NCBI GenBank assembly: GCA_964016985.1
Contig: OZ024826.1
Location: 60,775,012 to 60,839,011, forward strand
Direction: 5' to 3'
DNA: 64,000 bases
Origin: Anodontia alba
Lineage: Eukaryota; Mollusca; Bivalvia; Lucinida; Lucinidae
Shown: positions 45,359-56,890 of the stretch, in pieces
How the letters are laid out: each line of letters opens with the position of its first letter
How positions within the stretch are numbered: position 1 is the first letter of the stretch
Made by a program: the position numbers and the translations under genes
The notes under the pieces: generated by a model
The model's database searches: none
What the model saw: only the letters and a program-made list of their open reading frames with translations
Told to the model about the DNA's origin: nothing

Positions 45359-45530
45359 GAAATAGATCAGCTCTAGCAGTGATTTGTTGAGTAATAAATC
45401 ACTGTTTTGAGGTCAGTTGTAAAGTAGATCAAATCACGAGCGCGGAGCGCGAGTGATTTATCTTCTTACAACTGACCGACAAACCGTGATTTATTGCTCA
45501 ACAAATCACGCACAAGAGCTGATCTATTTC
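45359..45530. repeat. 172-bp imperfect palindrome
   Basis: GAAATAGATCAGCTCT at the left is mirrored at the right (AGAGCTGATCTATTTC). GTGATTTGTTGAGTAATAAA and GGTCAGTTGTAA pair inward to a centre GAGCGCGGAGCGC. Directly precedes the 857-bp element at 45795. Confidence 0.85.
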
Positions 45531-45794
45531 GATTCTAACACATAGAAAACGACGAAAATGTAATTGTATCCTTTAGATTTTTCAAACTTTCCGCCATCGA
45601 ATAAAGAAATCCCGCCAAAAGTTTTGACTGTAACGCTGACGTTTACATGCATTTCTTACGTTGCTGAAGTGAGAAAAACGATGTTACACAGTCTAGCGTC
45701 GTAGAAACTAAGACTGACGTCAGCAGCGTGTCGAAATGACGTCGGAAAGGCGCCAGATAGCGTCGCGCATTTCCGCCCAGTGATTTATTGCATA

Positions 45795-46651
45795 TTCTAA
45801 CACCCCTGCTCGTGTTGTTCCTTATTTGTCTTTACATTTCTAGCCGTGCTTTATCTGAGGCATTTGAGCATAGGAATTTCGTCGCGCGCTATCAACGGGA
45901 AACCATATCAACGGGAAACCAATCATAATACTGTTGCGAAAGTTGCGTCCCTGGTAACTATGGACGCTAGCTTACAATATTGGTCGAAACATTCATATAC
46001 ATAATAAATTACATTAGTAAGACAAAAAATGGTCTATGAACATTGCCGTTCTTTGACCTTTTTTACCTACAGGTTGTACCATTCAAACACATTCGTTTCC
46101 ATCATGCATTTGTTGACACTATCGAAAACAAAAGTGTCGGTTAACATTCTTATTTTGCTGTTTTATATCTGTCCTCCTCAGATCCATCCCGGCATCTAAA
46201 TTCATCCGATTAGCAATTCTTTCATGAACACAGGATACAAGTTTTTTATGTTTTACATAGTTTTAATATTTTTCGTCGTCAGCTGATTCGTATCAGTATC
46301 AGTATCCGCCATTTTGAATATTCGTCATCGAACCTTGTAACTACGTAACCGTGTGACGTAATGCTTAAGAGGCATTGTCAACTACCAAATGGGGAAGTCA
46401 GGTAATAACAAAAATCTAAAAAATCAATAAAAATCTCATTTTTCAAAACATTCGCTCAGTGAGGGGTGTTAGAAAAGAAATAAATTATTCCGAACCGTGC
46501 TCAAATGCCGCAGATAAAGCACAGTTGAGTTTGGGTTGTACCCATTTGAACACTCGCTCGCTGCGCTCGCTCGTGCTCAAATGGGTACAACCCAAACTCA
46601 ACTGTGCTTTATCTTGGGCATTTGAGCACGGTTCGGAATAATTTATTTCTT
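45795..46651. mobile_element. 857-bp element with terminal 177-bp palindrome, copy 1
   Basis: 45795-46474 has inverted ends TTCTAACACCCCT / AGGGGTGTTAGAA. It is followed by a 177-bp near-perfect palindrome (46475-46651) whose arms contain CCGAACCGTGCTCAAATG and CAGTTGAGTTTGGGTTGTAC, with a centre of CTCGCTCG/CGAGCGAG type. The interior also holds GTGCTTTATCTGAGGCATTT, a piece of the palindrome arm. No ORF; family not recognised. Confidence 0.8.
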
Positions 46652-47099
46652 AAATATATCACTGAGTTTAACCATTGGCTAGGAGTGTTAGGATAACTTA
46701 TAGAAGTTCGGCGTCACATACTTTGAATATGTCACGTAGTGTTACAATATTTATTAAATTACCTTGCTTTTGAGAATGCTTATTAAAAAGACTTCACTAT
46801 TTGTATTTTTACAAGTTCTGTGCAATCCTTTCTGCTGTGTAATATAAGATTTTACATGTAAAGCCCCTTCTAGTTTTCCTAATCATGGATATATTTCTGT
46901 ATTGCACGCAACAAAACTGCAAAACTGTGTAGAGAAAATTCTGCCATAATCTCGAAAGCCCAATAAGAACTTGAATAATGGCTTAACTCAAATTGGACAA
47001 AGCTGAACCAAGTATTTTGTCCAGGTGTACTTCGCTTAATGCACGACGGGTAAGAAATAAGAGTACTCCCACAATACACGTTGACACAAACTGAACGTA

Positions 47100-47143
<44 letters not shown>

Positions 47144-49093
47144 GTGGCACATATAGTTCATATTTAATTGCTTTCTTCACTACATGCTCTACAAGAACAA
47201 TCTTAATTTTTATACCAGCCACAATATGAGACAATTTATCACGTGTTCGCCCAGCAGAGCCTCAGATTAACCAGCGTAATCTGCGAGTCCAGGGTCCGAA
47301 ACTTCACAGTCTATCAATGCATTTTACAATTTAATAATCCTGTAAACAGACAACGACAGACATAATTGTGCAAGCAGATCTGGGCCTTCGTTTCCCTAAT
47401 CTTTGAAAAGGGCTCTTTGTCTTATGCTGTTGCTTGTATCTTGTAAGTCTTCAAATTGGTAATTAAAGTTTTAGAATGATACTTAATGCCGTTGAAGTTT
47501 TCTGTAATTTACGGCAACACATAAGTGCTTCCAAACATAAAATAACCATTAAATTGAAAGTTGCTTCTAAATTTATCTTAGTTTATATTTCAGTAGAATG
47601 TTTATATAAGATCGGGCTTCATTATTTATTTTATCACTGATATCAAAACACCATGCACATTTGTCAAACTCATTTTTAAAGATAAAAATGTTCAGTTTCA
47701 AAACAGCGTATAATAGTGTTTGGTCAACGCTAGTTGTTTCCCTCGAATAATCTAAAAAAATCGGCAGCAAATTTCAGACCATTCTATAGCTGATTCAAAG
47801 TATATATATATAGTGTTAAAAATATGTTTATATCGAATATTAATCGATCAAATTCAAATACCCTACAGCATACATCCAGATGTTGATAATGAATAATTAT
47901 TATCACTAATTATCCTAAATTATAATGTACATTTCTGCACACGTTCTGAAGCCCATAGATGTTTTATTTTAAATTAAAGCTTAAACACTATGCACTTGCC
48001 TGACAGTTCCTCTGAAAAGTCCAAGACCAGAAAGTTTTGGCATGTAAGAAGCTTCCATGTCTTTAAACTGACTGGCCCCATATTGTCTATCAGGTCTGGG
48101 CTAGATGGCTATCTAGGTTCATTTTTCAGATCAGCCTCTCGGGGCCTATTATGTTTGCCCATAATTAACTACAGAACTGCCTGAATTATACATTTTGGCC
48201 AATTCTAGCATCGAAACATATACCAAAGGTCTCAGAAAGCGGCAAACATTCTGCAACTTTATTATCTAGCAGTGTGTTGTATATTTTGTTATAAATCTGT
48301 TCCCTTGCAAAAATGAGATTGTTGCTGTAGTGTTGTCGCAATGTTGTTACTTGCTAGAAATACGAGATTCTTAAAGCGGCAACATTGCCGCTAAAGTAGC
48401 TTCTGACATTTCAGACTTGTTACAATATTCTTGCAGCATTTGCAGCAAAACTTTAGGTTCCATATAGTTTCCACAAATATTTCTAGAATTTGGGCATGTT
48501 CAGTGGAGACTTAGTGCTTAACATCTTCTTTCAAGTTATTAGAGAACTGACGGAAACAAAGAAAATATGTTTTAATTAAAGTATGTATTAATCAGTCACA
48601 GGAGTACATTAATTGTTCATTTACAATAAAAGTGAGCGATCTTAGACAGTCTGTTAGCTGTTCAACACTGTATTCTGTCTGAAATGAATCTGTTCGTTGC
48701 AACTAGCATGTCCTTTGGTTCTGTTTGAGTTCTTGTAATTGGTCATGATATTTTTAAACTTACAGAGATTGAGCCAAAAGGTAACAGTGAGAGATCATTA
48801 CAGTTTCATAGCAATATTTAATAGGAGATGAGGGCTATAATGGGGTCAGAGGCGAACGAACCAGCATGCTTTAAATAAGAAAGTATTAAGCCATTATCAA
48901 TAAAGTCCCTTGAATCCCATAGAAGGAGGATATTTCGCATCAATTTTATTAAAAATCAACAAATTGCATGTCTAATAAAAGATGATTTTCTCTGGTATAT
49001 CGTACATTCAGTTTTCAAGAACAAGTGTAATTTCCTGAATCAATTAAATGTTAATCATAATATTTGTTTCCTTGCAGATGTTTGAATTTTCAT
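46652..49093. other. Unassigned AT-rich sequence
   Basis: T run at 47109-47141. No gene or interspersed repeat recognised; the 64-codon frame at 47990-48184 has no recognisable motif. Confidence 0.4.
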
Positions 49094-49950
49094 TTCTAAC
49101 ACCCCTGCACGTGTTGTTCCTCATTTGTCTTTACATTTCTAGCCGTGCTTTATCTAAGGTATTTGAGCACAGGAATTTTGTCGCGCGCTATTGACGGGAA
49201 AACAATCATATCTGCGAAAGTTTCGCCCCCTGGTAACTACGGTCGCTAGATTAGCATACAATATTGGCCGAAACATTGATATACATAATAAACTATTTTA
49301 TTTATTAAGACAGAAAATGATCTATGAGCATATTGCAGTTTTTTTATTTCTTTTTTACCTGATGAGTTTCTCTACAGTTTACACCATTCAAACACATTCG
49401 TTTCCATCGTGTATTTATTGACGTTCGAAAACGAAAGTAAGTCGGTTAACATTCATAATTGCTGTTTTATATCTGTCCTTATTAAAGTCCATCGCGGCAC
49501 TCAAATTTCATACGTTTTGTAATTCTTTCATGAACACAGGATTTAAGTTTTTATATTAATACATCGTTTATTTATATTTTACACCGTCAGCTGATTCGCA
49601 TAACTTATCCGCCATTTTGAATATTCGTCATCGAACCTTGTAACTACGTAACCGCGTGACGTAATGCTTAAGAGGTATTGTCAACCACCAAAGGGGAAGT
49701 CAGGTAATAAGAATAATAACGAAAATCAATAAAAAACATTTATACAAAATTCGCTCAATGAGGGGTGTTAGAAAAGAAATAAATTATTCCGAACCGTGCT
49801 CAAATGCCCCAGATAAAGCACAGTTGAGTTTGGGTTGTATCCATTTGAGCACTTGCTCGCTGCGCTCGCTCGTGCTCAAATGGATACAACCCAAACTCAA
49901 CTGTGCTTCATCTTAGGCATTTGAGGAAGGTTTGGAATAATTTATTTCTT
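49094..49950. mobile_element. 857-bp element with terminal 177-bp palindrome, copy 2
   Basis: 49094-49773 (680 bp) plus palindrome 49774-49950 (177 bp): both parts are exactly the length of copy 1. Inverted ends TTCTAACACCCCT / GAGGGGTGTTAGAA are conserved. The pair differ by scattered substitutions and balancing small indels. Confidence 0.8.
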
Positions 49951-50600
49951 AAGTCTCAGCTACACGATTGCTACTAATTATAGCCTTTGTTATGGCAATA
50001 TGGCCAGAATTCTGGCAGTATTGCCTGTGTTTAAACTGCTAGTACATTCCTGGATGGTTATGGCAGTATTGAGCCACTGTCGTCAGAAAGCGTTATTATG
50101 ACAACAATGCCAGAAACTTAATTTGCAAACGAATTCCAGTATTGCCGCACTATTTCTTCAATATTGTCAGACTGTATTGCAGCAATACTGCAGCAATATT
50201 GTAATATGTTGCTAGAAGTCTCGTGCTTTGGTAAGGGTAGATCTGACTTCAGCTCTGTCGTGTTTACCCTTAGTATCGGGACACCTTAATTCTTACCATA
50301 CTTTTCTTAAAATTTGTAAGAATTATCTGTTGATGTACCTAAAATTGTATTACATGTTGATGTGTCTGTAATCGGCTAAATTAGTGGCACACAGTGTAGA
50401 CCCTGGACACACCTGTTTATTCCTATTGTTAAGGATATTACGGGAAATTCACTTTTGTCTTATTTATTAGCCCGCACTTCTCATCACTACAACGGCATTC
50501 TCCATGACTTTGCTATAATTATTTGTTGGAATTAGTAGTTCATCATGAAATGTCTAAGATAGCAAAGCATACCATCAATAGCAATGTACATATTGAATGT
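49951..50600. other. Unassigned sequence with GCAGTATTGC-like motifs
   Basis: GGCAGTATTG, CCAGTATTGCC and GCAGCAATACTGCAGCAATA recur at 50031-50200, possibly a decayed hairpin element. No gene. Confidence 0.35.
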
Positions 50601-50602
50601 AT

Positions 50603-51035
50603 ATACCGTATGTCGAGGGTTGAGCGCAAGACTGTGGTAACTCAAACATATTTTTGAAACCCTTGTTTAGGGGCAACTTGGACCCCTTTGTAAACAATGC
50701 AAACTCATACGAGCAATGGCACCTAAATTTTCATTGTTTACAGAAAGAAATGTTGTAATCTTCATAACGCCTTCATGGTGAGGAGATAAGGTTTGGGGAA
50801 AAACAACCATCTGACTTACGCCAGTCTTGCGCTCAACCCTCGATGTATTCTAAGTATACGGAAACAGAATCAGAAACACTCCTTACCATATATTTTCTAT
50901 ACGTGTATTTTGAGACGTATATCATTCTATCTTTTATGTGATTAAAATATTGCTGAATGAGTGGCAAATAATGTAGACCGTGATCAGATGCCGCGTTCTG
51001 CGGCGTCTGATCTGGGCCTACACAGTTGATCGGGC
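50603..51035 (+). mobile_element. MITE-I copy, split by an inverted-repeat element
   Basis: ATACCGTATG (50603) is followed, after the insert, by TATTCTAAGTATACGG and CCTTACCATA, matching the left part of 38306-38480. The hairpin core GACCGTGATCAGATGCCGCG / CGGCGTCTGATCTGGGCC is at 50977-51017. Confidence 0.6.
50613..50843. mobile_element. 231-bp element with 22-bp inverted ends, nested in MITE-I
   Basis: TCGAGGGTTGAGCGCAAGAC at the left is mirrored by GTCTTGCGCTCAACCCTCGA at the right. Flanked by TG on both sides. No ORF; only copy in the window. Confidence 0.82.
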
Positions 51036-51584
51036 TTATCTGTACCAATGCTTCGGCCTGAGGGTACTCAATTTTAAGAGGAAGTACCATTGTCGTATTC
51101 TTGAAAGAAACTGAATTGGATTTGTATACATTCCTGGCTGTGGAAAACATGAATTAGGTTTTGCACTCATAATTATTTCATGTGCTGATCCCCACGTAAT
51201 CCCTCATAGCAGTCAACAATATACAAAAAGAATACACTGTATCACCTTTGGCATTTAATTAATCCTGAGTTGACAGAATAAGAAAACAAAATTATGCGGA
51301 AAGAAACGAGATAAATTGTTTTTTTAAGGAGATCAACAGAGATATTCGCAAATCTAATCTTTCAGAAAACAATACCCATAATTTCTGCGACTGTGACAGT
51401 GGACAAAAAATATACGTCTCTCTATAAGTAAATATAAAACATGAGCAAAGGGTCCCACAATATGCAGATGAAGAATTCTCAGATGAGGGATTTATTCCTT
51501 TTATGTATGCGTTACCGACTTATGTATTTCAGCGGTTTTTTCTTATTCTGGTTTCCCACACTAAAGAGGAATGAATACACTTTC

Positions 51585-51730
51585 ATGGCAGACAACTCTG
51601 TAAAAACGATTTTGCTCCGCCCGCCCCCCACCCCCACTCCTTATAAAAAAAAAGGAAAGAAAATAATTTGCATCTTAGATTATTTCCTTTTAAAGAAGAC
51701 ATCTTTTCAGAAAAAAACCTATTGTACCGA
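51585..51730 (-). mobile_element. MITE-B fragment, reversed
   Basis: ACAACTCTGTAAAAACGATT then TTGCTCC matches the inverse of the MITE-B 3' section, followed by a degraded central hairpin (AAAGGAAAGAAAATAATTTG / GATTATTTCCTTTTAAAG). Confidence 0.45.
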
Positions 51731-51810
51731 AATGCAAACAGTATGCCACAAGAGTTGTCTTTCTTATAAAACATGGCGGTAAATTATCAGGCGCAACCAA
51801 TCCCCTCAAT

Positions 51811-51841
<31 letters not shown>

Positions 51842-51953
51842 CGCATCTCATAATTTTTAAAGGTTTGAAAGAAAACAAAAGGTGTAGTGATGTCATTAGA
51901 TTTTGTACGATACACTGGGACAGATATCTATCAGTAGTAACATAGCGCTTGTA

Positions 51954-52233
51954 CATCACGAAAACACACCTATATAATTTTGACCCTATTAAACCCCACT
52001 TTTATATAGTAAAACTGGGGTTTACAGGGGTATACATTATTTTTCTTATTTCTGCTCAAAAACATAGATTGTGGGTACTCGTAGAACCGCCTCGGCGAGG
52101 CGGTTCTAACGAGTACTCACAATCTATGTTTTGGGCAGAAATATGAAAACATATCAGAATTTTTATCTGAAAATTTTCCGTTTTTTTGGTGGTGAAATTG
52201 TCAATATACTAGAATAGGCGTGTTTTCATAATG
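51954..52233 (+). mobile_element. MITE-A copy 11
   Basis: CATCACGAAAACACACCTAT to TTTTCATAATG; palindrome almost perfect, one base missing in the left arm (CTCGTAGAACC). Confidence 0.9.
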
Positions 52234-52494
52234 AACAATGAGTGATTTTAAATCTGTCCGTTCAGTTAGAACTTTTACATTCAGGGTTTAGATTTCAATG
52301 TAAGAAATTGTATCTTGAGAAATAACAGACACAGATTCACAATTTTTGGAAGCACTTCAGCTTTCAAGATCAATGTTGATTCATGCAAAACACTATTAAA
52401 TAATTCTTGATGCTTTTAGCGTTTGGAGAAAACAACAACATTTGTCATTTTGTAAAACGTTAACACCGCGTCAGTCTCCAGAGATTTGGGGTAA

Positions 52495-52704
52495 TTAAGG
52501 GGACTAGATGCACTCGGTAGATTTTTCGCCATTTTCACCACGGGAGACAGGTTTTTCTAGCTTCTGTATGCTTTACTGCACGCCAACGTCCTTCTAAAAA
52601 GTCTATAAGGAAAGAATTTGCTACGTAGAATAGATCTCTTTCAAAGGGAGACAAAAACCAATTTTGATATTTGACTCTCCGGAAAGTTCATCAATACCCC
52701 TTAA
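52495..52704 (+). mobile_element. MITE-B copy 8 (TTAA ends)
   Basis: TTAAGGGGACTAGATGCACT to ATCAATACCCCTTAA. The central hairpin is largely deleted (GGAAAGAATTTGCTACG then TAGAATAGA). Confidence 0.8.
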
Positions 52705-52958
52705 AGGTGACTGGATACAGATGGATGATTTTACACCATTCTTTAAAAGGGAGATTATTTTTATGACTTCCTGCTTTCTTTCAAGCACACGAAGTCCTTT
52801 CAGATAAGAGGCTCATCTAAAAGGAAATAATTTGCTAAAAATGCGTCTATTCTAAAGGGTAAAAAGTCGCTCTAAGAGTAGACCTCTTTCTAGAAGTATG
52901 GCGAAACAAGGTTGAGACAGTTTTCTTCCTCCCTTGAAAATGCATTCACTCACTTTAA
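52701..52958 (+). mobile_element. MITE-B copy 9, sharing a TTAA with copy 8
   Basis: Begins at the TTAA that ends copy 8 and follows family order (TTATTTTTATGACTTCCTGC, TCTAAAAGGAAATAATTTGC, GAGTAGACCTCTTTCTAGAA) to CACTCACTTTAA. Confidence 0.65.
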
Positions 52959-52998
52959 AGACAACATTGATTGAATGGTTTTCCAGTGTTAATAATCA

Positions 52999-53244
52999 GG
53001 ACCCAGTTGTTCAAAACTAACGATGTTGTTAGTTAACGTATCGTTAAAACTTTGATCATTAAATATCGACAAATATGCTAATATTTTTTGCTGAAAAATG
53101 TGAGTAGCTTTTGCATTTGCAAAAGCTACTCACATTTCTTCAGTAAAAATGACTATGAATTAGATACTATGCTTACATAGAACAGTTAACATTTTGACCA
53201 CTAACGAGCTGGTTAAGCTAACGATGCTTTTAACAAATGGGCCC
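52999..53244. mobile_element. MITE-D copy 3
   Basis: GGACCCAGTTGTTCAAAACT to TTAACAAATGGGCCC; central palindrome GTGAGTAGCTTTTGCA mirrored. Confidence 0.88.
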
Positions 53245-53269
53245 TGATATTTTTGAAATAGATTCTAAA

Positions 53270-53470
53270 TGAAAGGACCCTTGACAGCAATGAACACACA
53301 AAACTGAAAACAGCTGAAGACCAAGTTTATTTGATTTTTTTTTTTTTTTTTTTTTTTTGAACAAGACTGTCCAGTTTCGATCAATAAGGCTTCGTTACTG
53401 ACCAGGCTTAGTTTAAAACATCCCGAATTTGGGCTTAATGATCACAGGACTATAAAATGTAAATTACAAG
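53270..53470 (+). repeat. Interspersed repeat L fragment
   Basis: AATGAACACACAAAACTGAA, a T run, GACTGTCCAGTTTCGATCAA and AAGGCTTCGTTACTGA match the units at 9765-10520. Confidence 0.6.
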
Positions 53471-53745
53471 AATAAAAGTATGAATCATTACCGTAGCGTC
53501 TAGAAATGAAACATACGTCGCCTATGTGAGAGAGTGGTTCCATTGAGAGTCCAGTTACCATGAGGAAACTATCTATTTGTTAGCGTGGCTTGTAATAATG
53601 GACGTCTGGTTACAGTACATGGGTACTGTACTTTTCGTTCAGATCTTTAGTCACCTAATATATAACTATGTACATATCAAGCTAAAATTGAACTTATTGC
53701 AGCAGCTGCGTAATATATACATGCAAAAAGGACTAAAAACAAGTT

Positions 53746-54030
53746 CATTACGAAAACACGCCTATTCAAATATATAGAAAATTTCACCTCCACGAACTAA
53801 AAGTTTTCTAAAACAAACTTTGATATTTATTTTTCATATTTCTGCTCAAAACGTAGATTGTGGATACTCGTTAGAACCACATCATCGTGGCGGTTGTAAC
53901 GAGTACCCACAATCTACGTTTTGAGCAGAAATGAGAAAAAAAATGTATACCCGTGTAAACCCCAGTTTTACTATAAAAAAAAGTGACCTTTAAGAGGGTC
54001 AAAGTTATATAGGTACGCGTTTTCGTGATG
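53746..54030 (-). mobile_element. MITE-A copy 12
   Basis: CATTACGAAAACACGCCTAT to TTTTCGTGATG; central palindrome with several changes (GAACCACATCATCGTGGCGG). Confidence 0.88.
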
Positions 54031-54698
54031 TAATATCTTTAAATTAATAATTATCACCAAGTTAGGTAAATGGAACCGATTCTATAAACGGATGCTTCTT
54101 CTCATTTTAGACTATATATAACCAACAATTCTTCTAAATTTATAGATTTACCAACAATTCTTCTGAATTTAAAGACTTACCAAGAATTCTTCTCAATTTA
54201 TAGACTAAGTCGCTATGAGAATCGGATTCCGACAGCCTTTCTTACAGGAGTGTTTTTGGAAATTAAATCAAATTGACGGCGTTAAAACTTTACAAATGTT
54301 TGAAGCAATTCTAAGCAATTTATGATACCGATACCTCTGTTTTAGAAGTTTGGCAGTTAGAAGTTTATTCCTATAATTAAAGCCACTGACTTGACTAGAT
54401 GCTCTAGCATAACGAATACATTTGGAATATATATCTATCATGGGATGTAACATGAGGGACATCGCCGTCTTAAAAAGAAAATTTAACAAAATCAAAATCA
54501 TTGTCCTAAGTTTATACCCAGAAATGGAACCTTTTTACATAAAAATAATACTTTTATTTAGCCGGAGCTCTTTTGGATAAATTCTAACTATCATTTGGTG
54601 AAAAAACAAATCAGTTTCAATATTTAGTAAGTCTTCTAAATATTGATAAATACGTTGTTTTTTTGTTTTTGTTATTTTTTTTTTTTTTTTTTTTTTTT

Positions 54699-54737
<39 letters not shown>

Positions 54738-54821
54738 TCGGATGCTTCAATTATTTTGGCTTGATTTTCACGAGAAAGAGATAAGTGATAAGTCTCTTTC
54801 TCAACAAACAGAAACAAACCA
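54031..54821. other. Unassigned sequence with T and GTT runs
   Basis: Three short direct repeats of CCAA(C/G)AATTCTTCT(A/G)AATTTA at 54121-54205. A T run (54676-54700) followed by (GTT)n to 54736 gives spurious Thr/Asn/Cys-rich ORFs. Confidence 0.6.
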
Positions 54822-55106
54822 ATCACGAAAACATGTCTATATAATTTTGACCCCCTTAAACCCCAATTTTATATAGTAAAACTGGGGTTTACAGGGGTAT
54901 ACACTATTTTTCTTATTTCTGCTCAAAAAATAGATTGTGGGTACTCGTTGGAACCGCCTCGTCGAGGCGGTTCTAATGAGTACCCACAATCTATGTTTTG
55001 AGCAGAACTATGAAAAATATCAGAGTTTTTTATCTGAAAATTTTCAGTTTATGGAGGTGAAATTTTCTATATATTTGGCTAGGCGGATAGGCGTGTTTTC
55101 GTAATG
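54822..55106 (+). mobile_element. MITE-A copy 13
   Basis: AATCACGAAAACATGTCTAT to TTTTCGTAATG. The right end has a small local duplication (GGCTAGGCGGATAGGCG). Confidence 0.88.
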
Positions 55107-55146
55107 CCTACAACAAGTGGGCGTGTACCATACAGTACGACCATTA

Positions 55147-55400
55147 AAATAAACGTCAAAAAGATTGCTTTTGGAAATAATGAGCACACTACGGATTAGA
55201 AAATGGAAGTCTCGGTTTTATTGAGACTCTTCATAAGCAGTAATGAAGTTTGCAACACTGTTTACGCTCTATAGTGTATACATGAGCAGAACTCCACTTT
55301 CAAATATACCATAATGGACCCAATGATCGCAAAGGAAATGAAATATAATGTGCACGGTGGTGATGTACAGGGAGACGTTCTACCGCCACCACACGGCACT
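55147..55400 (+). repeat. Interspersed repeat L copy
   Basis: Same order as 40735-40970, extended by GTACAGGGAGACGTTCTACC and GCCACCACACGGCACT. Confidence 0.75.
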
Positions 55401-55499
55401 CTAAAGCCGGAACAGAAGTATAAATTGGTCAAAAGAGTATTTTACCATTTTTTCACATACTATATCAGTATTTTAATACATGTTATTTATAGCAGTAAG

Positions 55500-56036
55500 A
55501 CAAGACGGTAATACTTTCGAGAGGTCAATCCTAGTGCATGAACTAGAGTTTGCACTGAAATATGTTGCGGTAATGCTTGAATACGATGATATGCAATAAC
55601 TGGCATTATCTTTGAGAGTCTGTCTATATGTTAAGTACTGCCAAGTTTCTTTTTAAAATACTGACATAGTGCAAACGTCACACAATGACACTATTATATG
55701 TGGTTTTATCTGCTGGAAACCAAACATCTTTTTTCATGGAAGTATTTGATATTTTGTTTCACATATCTTAAAGAAATTTAGCTTACGCGGAAAAAAAGTT
55801 TGCATGTTTTTAGCGATTCTACCAGCGTTTACCCAATTCATGTAAAGCTCACGCATTTTCAATGTGCGATTCGTTGAAAATAGAATCTATAAAAAGGTTC
55901 CTTAGAGAAAAATGGGTATAATTGTGAATTAAGATATATACACTAAGTAGCCAAGTACCCAGTGGATAAACTTTACTAACCCTAGGACACGAAATGTATA
56001 GTAAATTGTGTTACTGAAAGCTTGTACAATGTTGTA
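55500..56036. other. Unassigned AT-rich sequence
   Basis: No gene or repeat recognised. Confidence 0.4.
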
Positions 56037-56205
56037 TATAAAAACAAGTTAAGAGAAAAGTCCAGGGAGTGCCACAATCACAAGCCGCAGCCCATCCCTG
56101 ATACGAAGAGGGAGAGCAAACAGACAAAACAAAACAAGCGCAAATCGAACGAATGTACGAAAAGCACTAAGATTAGCTCTCCATTCCCCAAGCGAGGTAA
56201 TCACA
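56037..56205 (+). repeat. Repeat Q terminal segment (inverted partner at 57068-57238)
   Basis: GTCCAGGGAGTGCCACAATC, AAGCGCAAATCGAACGAATG, TACGAAAAGCACTAAGATTA. Translates to a Lys/Arg-rich peptide similar to the reverse frame of the partner; no known motif. Confidence 0.6.
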
Positions 56206-56239
56206 ACATAAAACCACTCTATAGCAGATCTGCATGAAT

Positions 56240-56890
56240 TGTATTTGGGTTATAATGCTAAAGTTTCTACGGAGGACCAGACGATACTTGCCAAGTTTCA
56301 AGTAAACAAAAAAAGACGTTTTAATTCTGGCTGTTGCCATTGTTAAAATGTTAAGCAATACTCGGACTGAAAATAGAATTAGATTGTCCGTTGTGATGTA
56401 TTACAATTAACCCGTGAGTGTACATGAAGCCATTTCTTGAATCAAAAAGAGGATTTTCTTCTTTTCTTCTTGAGACTATTAATAACTTTCTTCCTAAAAC
56501 TGTATTTAAGTGCGACCTTACGATCTTCTATGTCATTTAACTGGAGTTATTCAGAAAACGATTAACACTGGAACAGTTTAATGATGAATAAAATACATCT
56601 GCTACGATTTACATTGACTAAAACACACATGTTTAGAAAATTTAACACGACTATTTTAATTGATATGGCTGAATGTTTAGCAACCGCTTCTTGGGGCTCG
56701 ACGATATGTCTTTGGCTTGACCCGCCGTTGTTCAACTATTGGTTTTCATTTATTCTGGCATACAATAGAATTAGCCATGAGTACTCGTCCTTGTTTATCA
56801 TTGTGATTTTTATGTTTTCGCTTTGATGCATTGACTGAATTGGGAGCCTTTATGTGAACCGAATCTTTATGTATTTCTGTATTTAGAGTT
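56240..56890. other. Unassigned sequence
   Basis: An 81-codon frame at 56581-56826 shows no recognisable motif. Confidence 0.35.
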
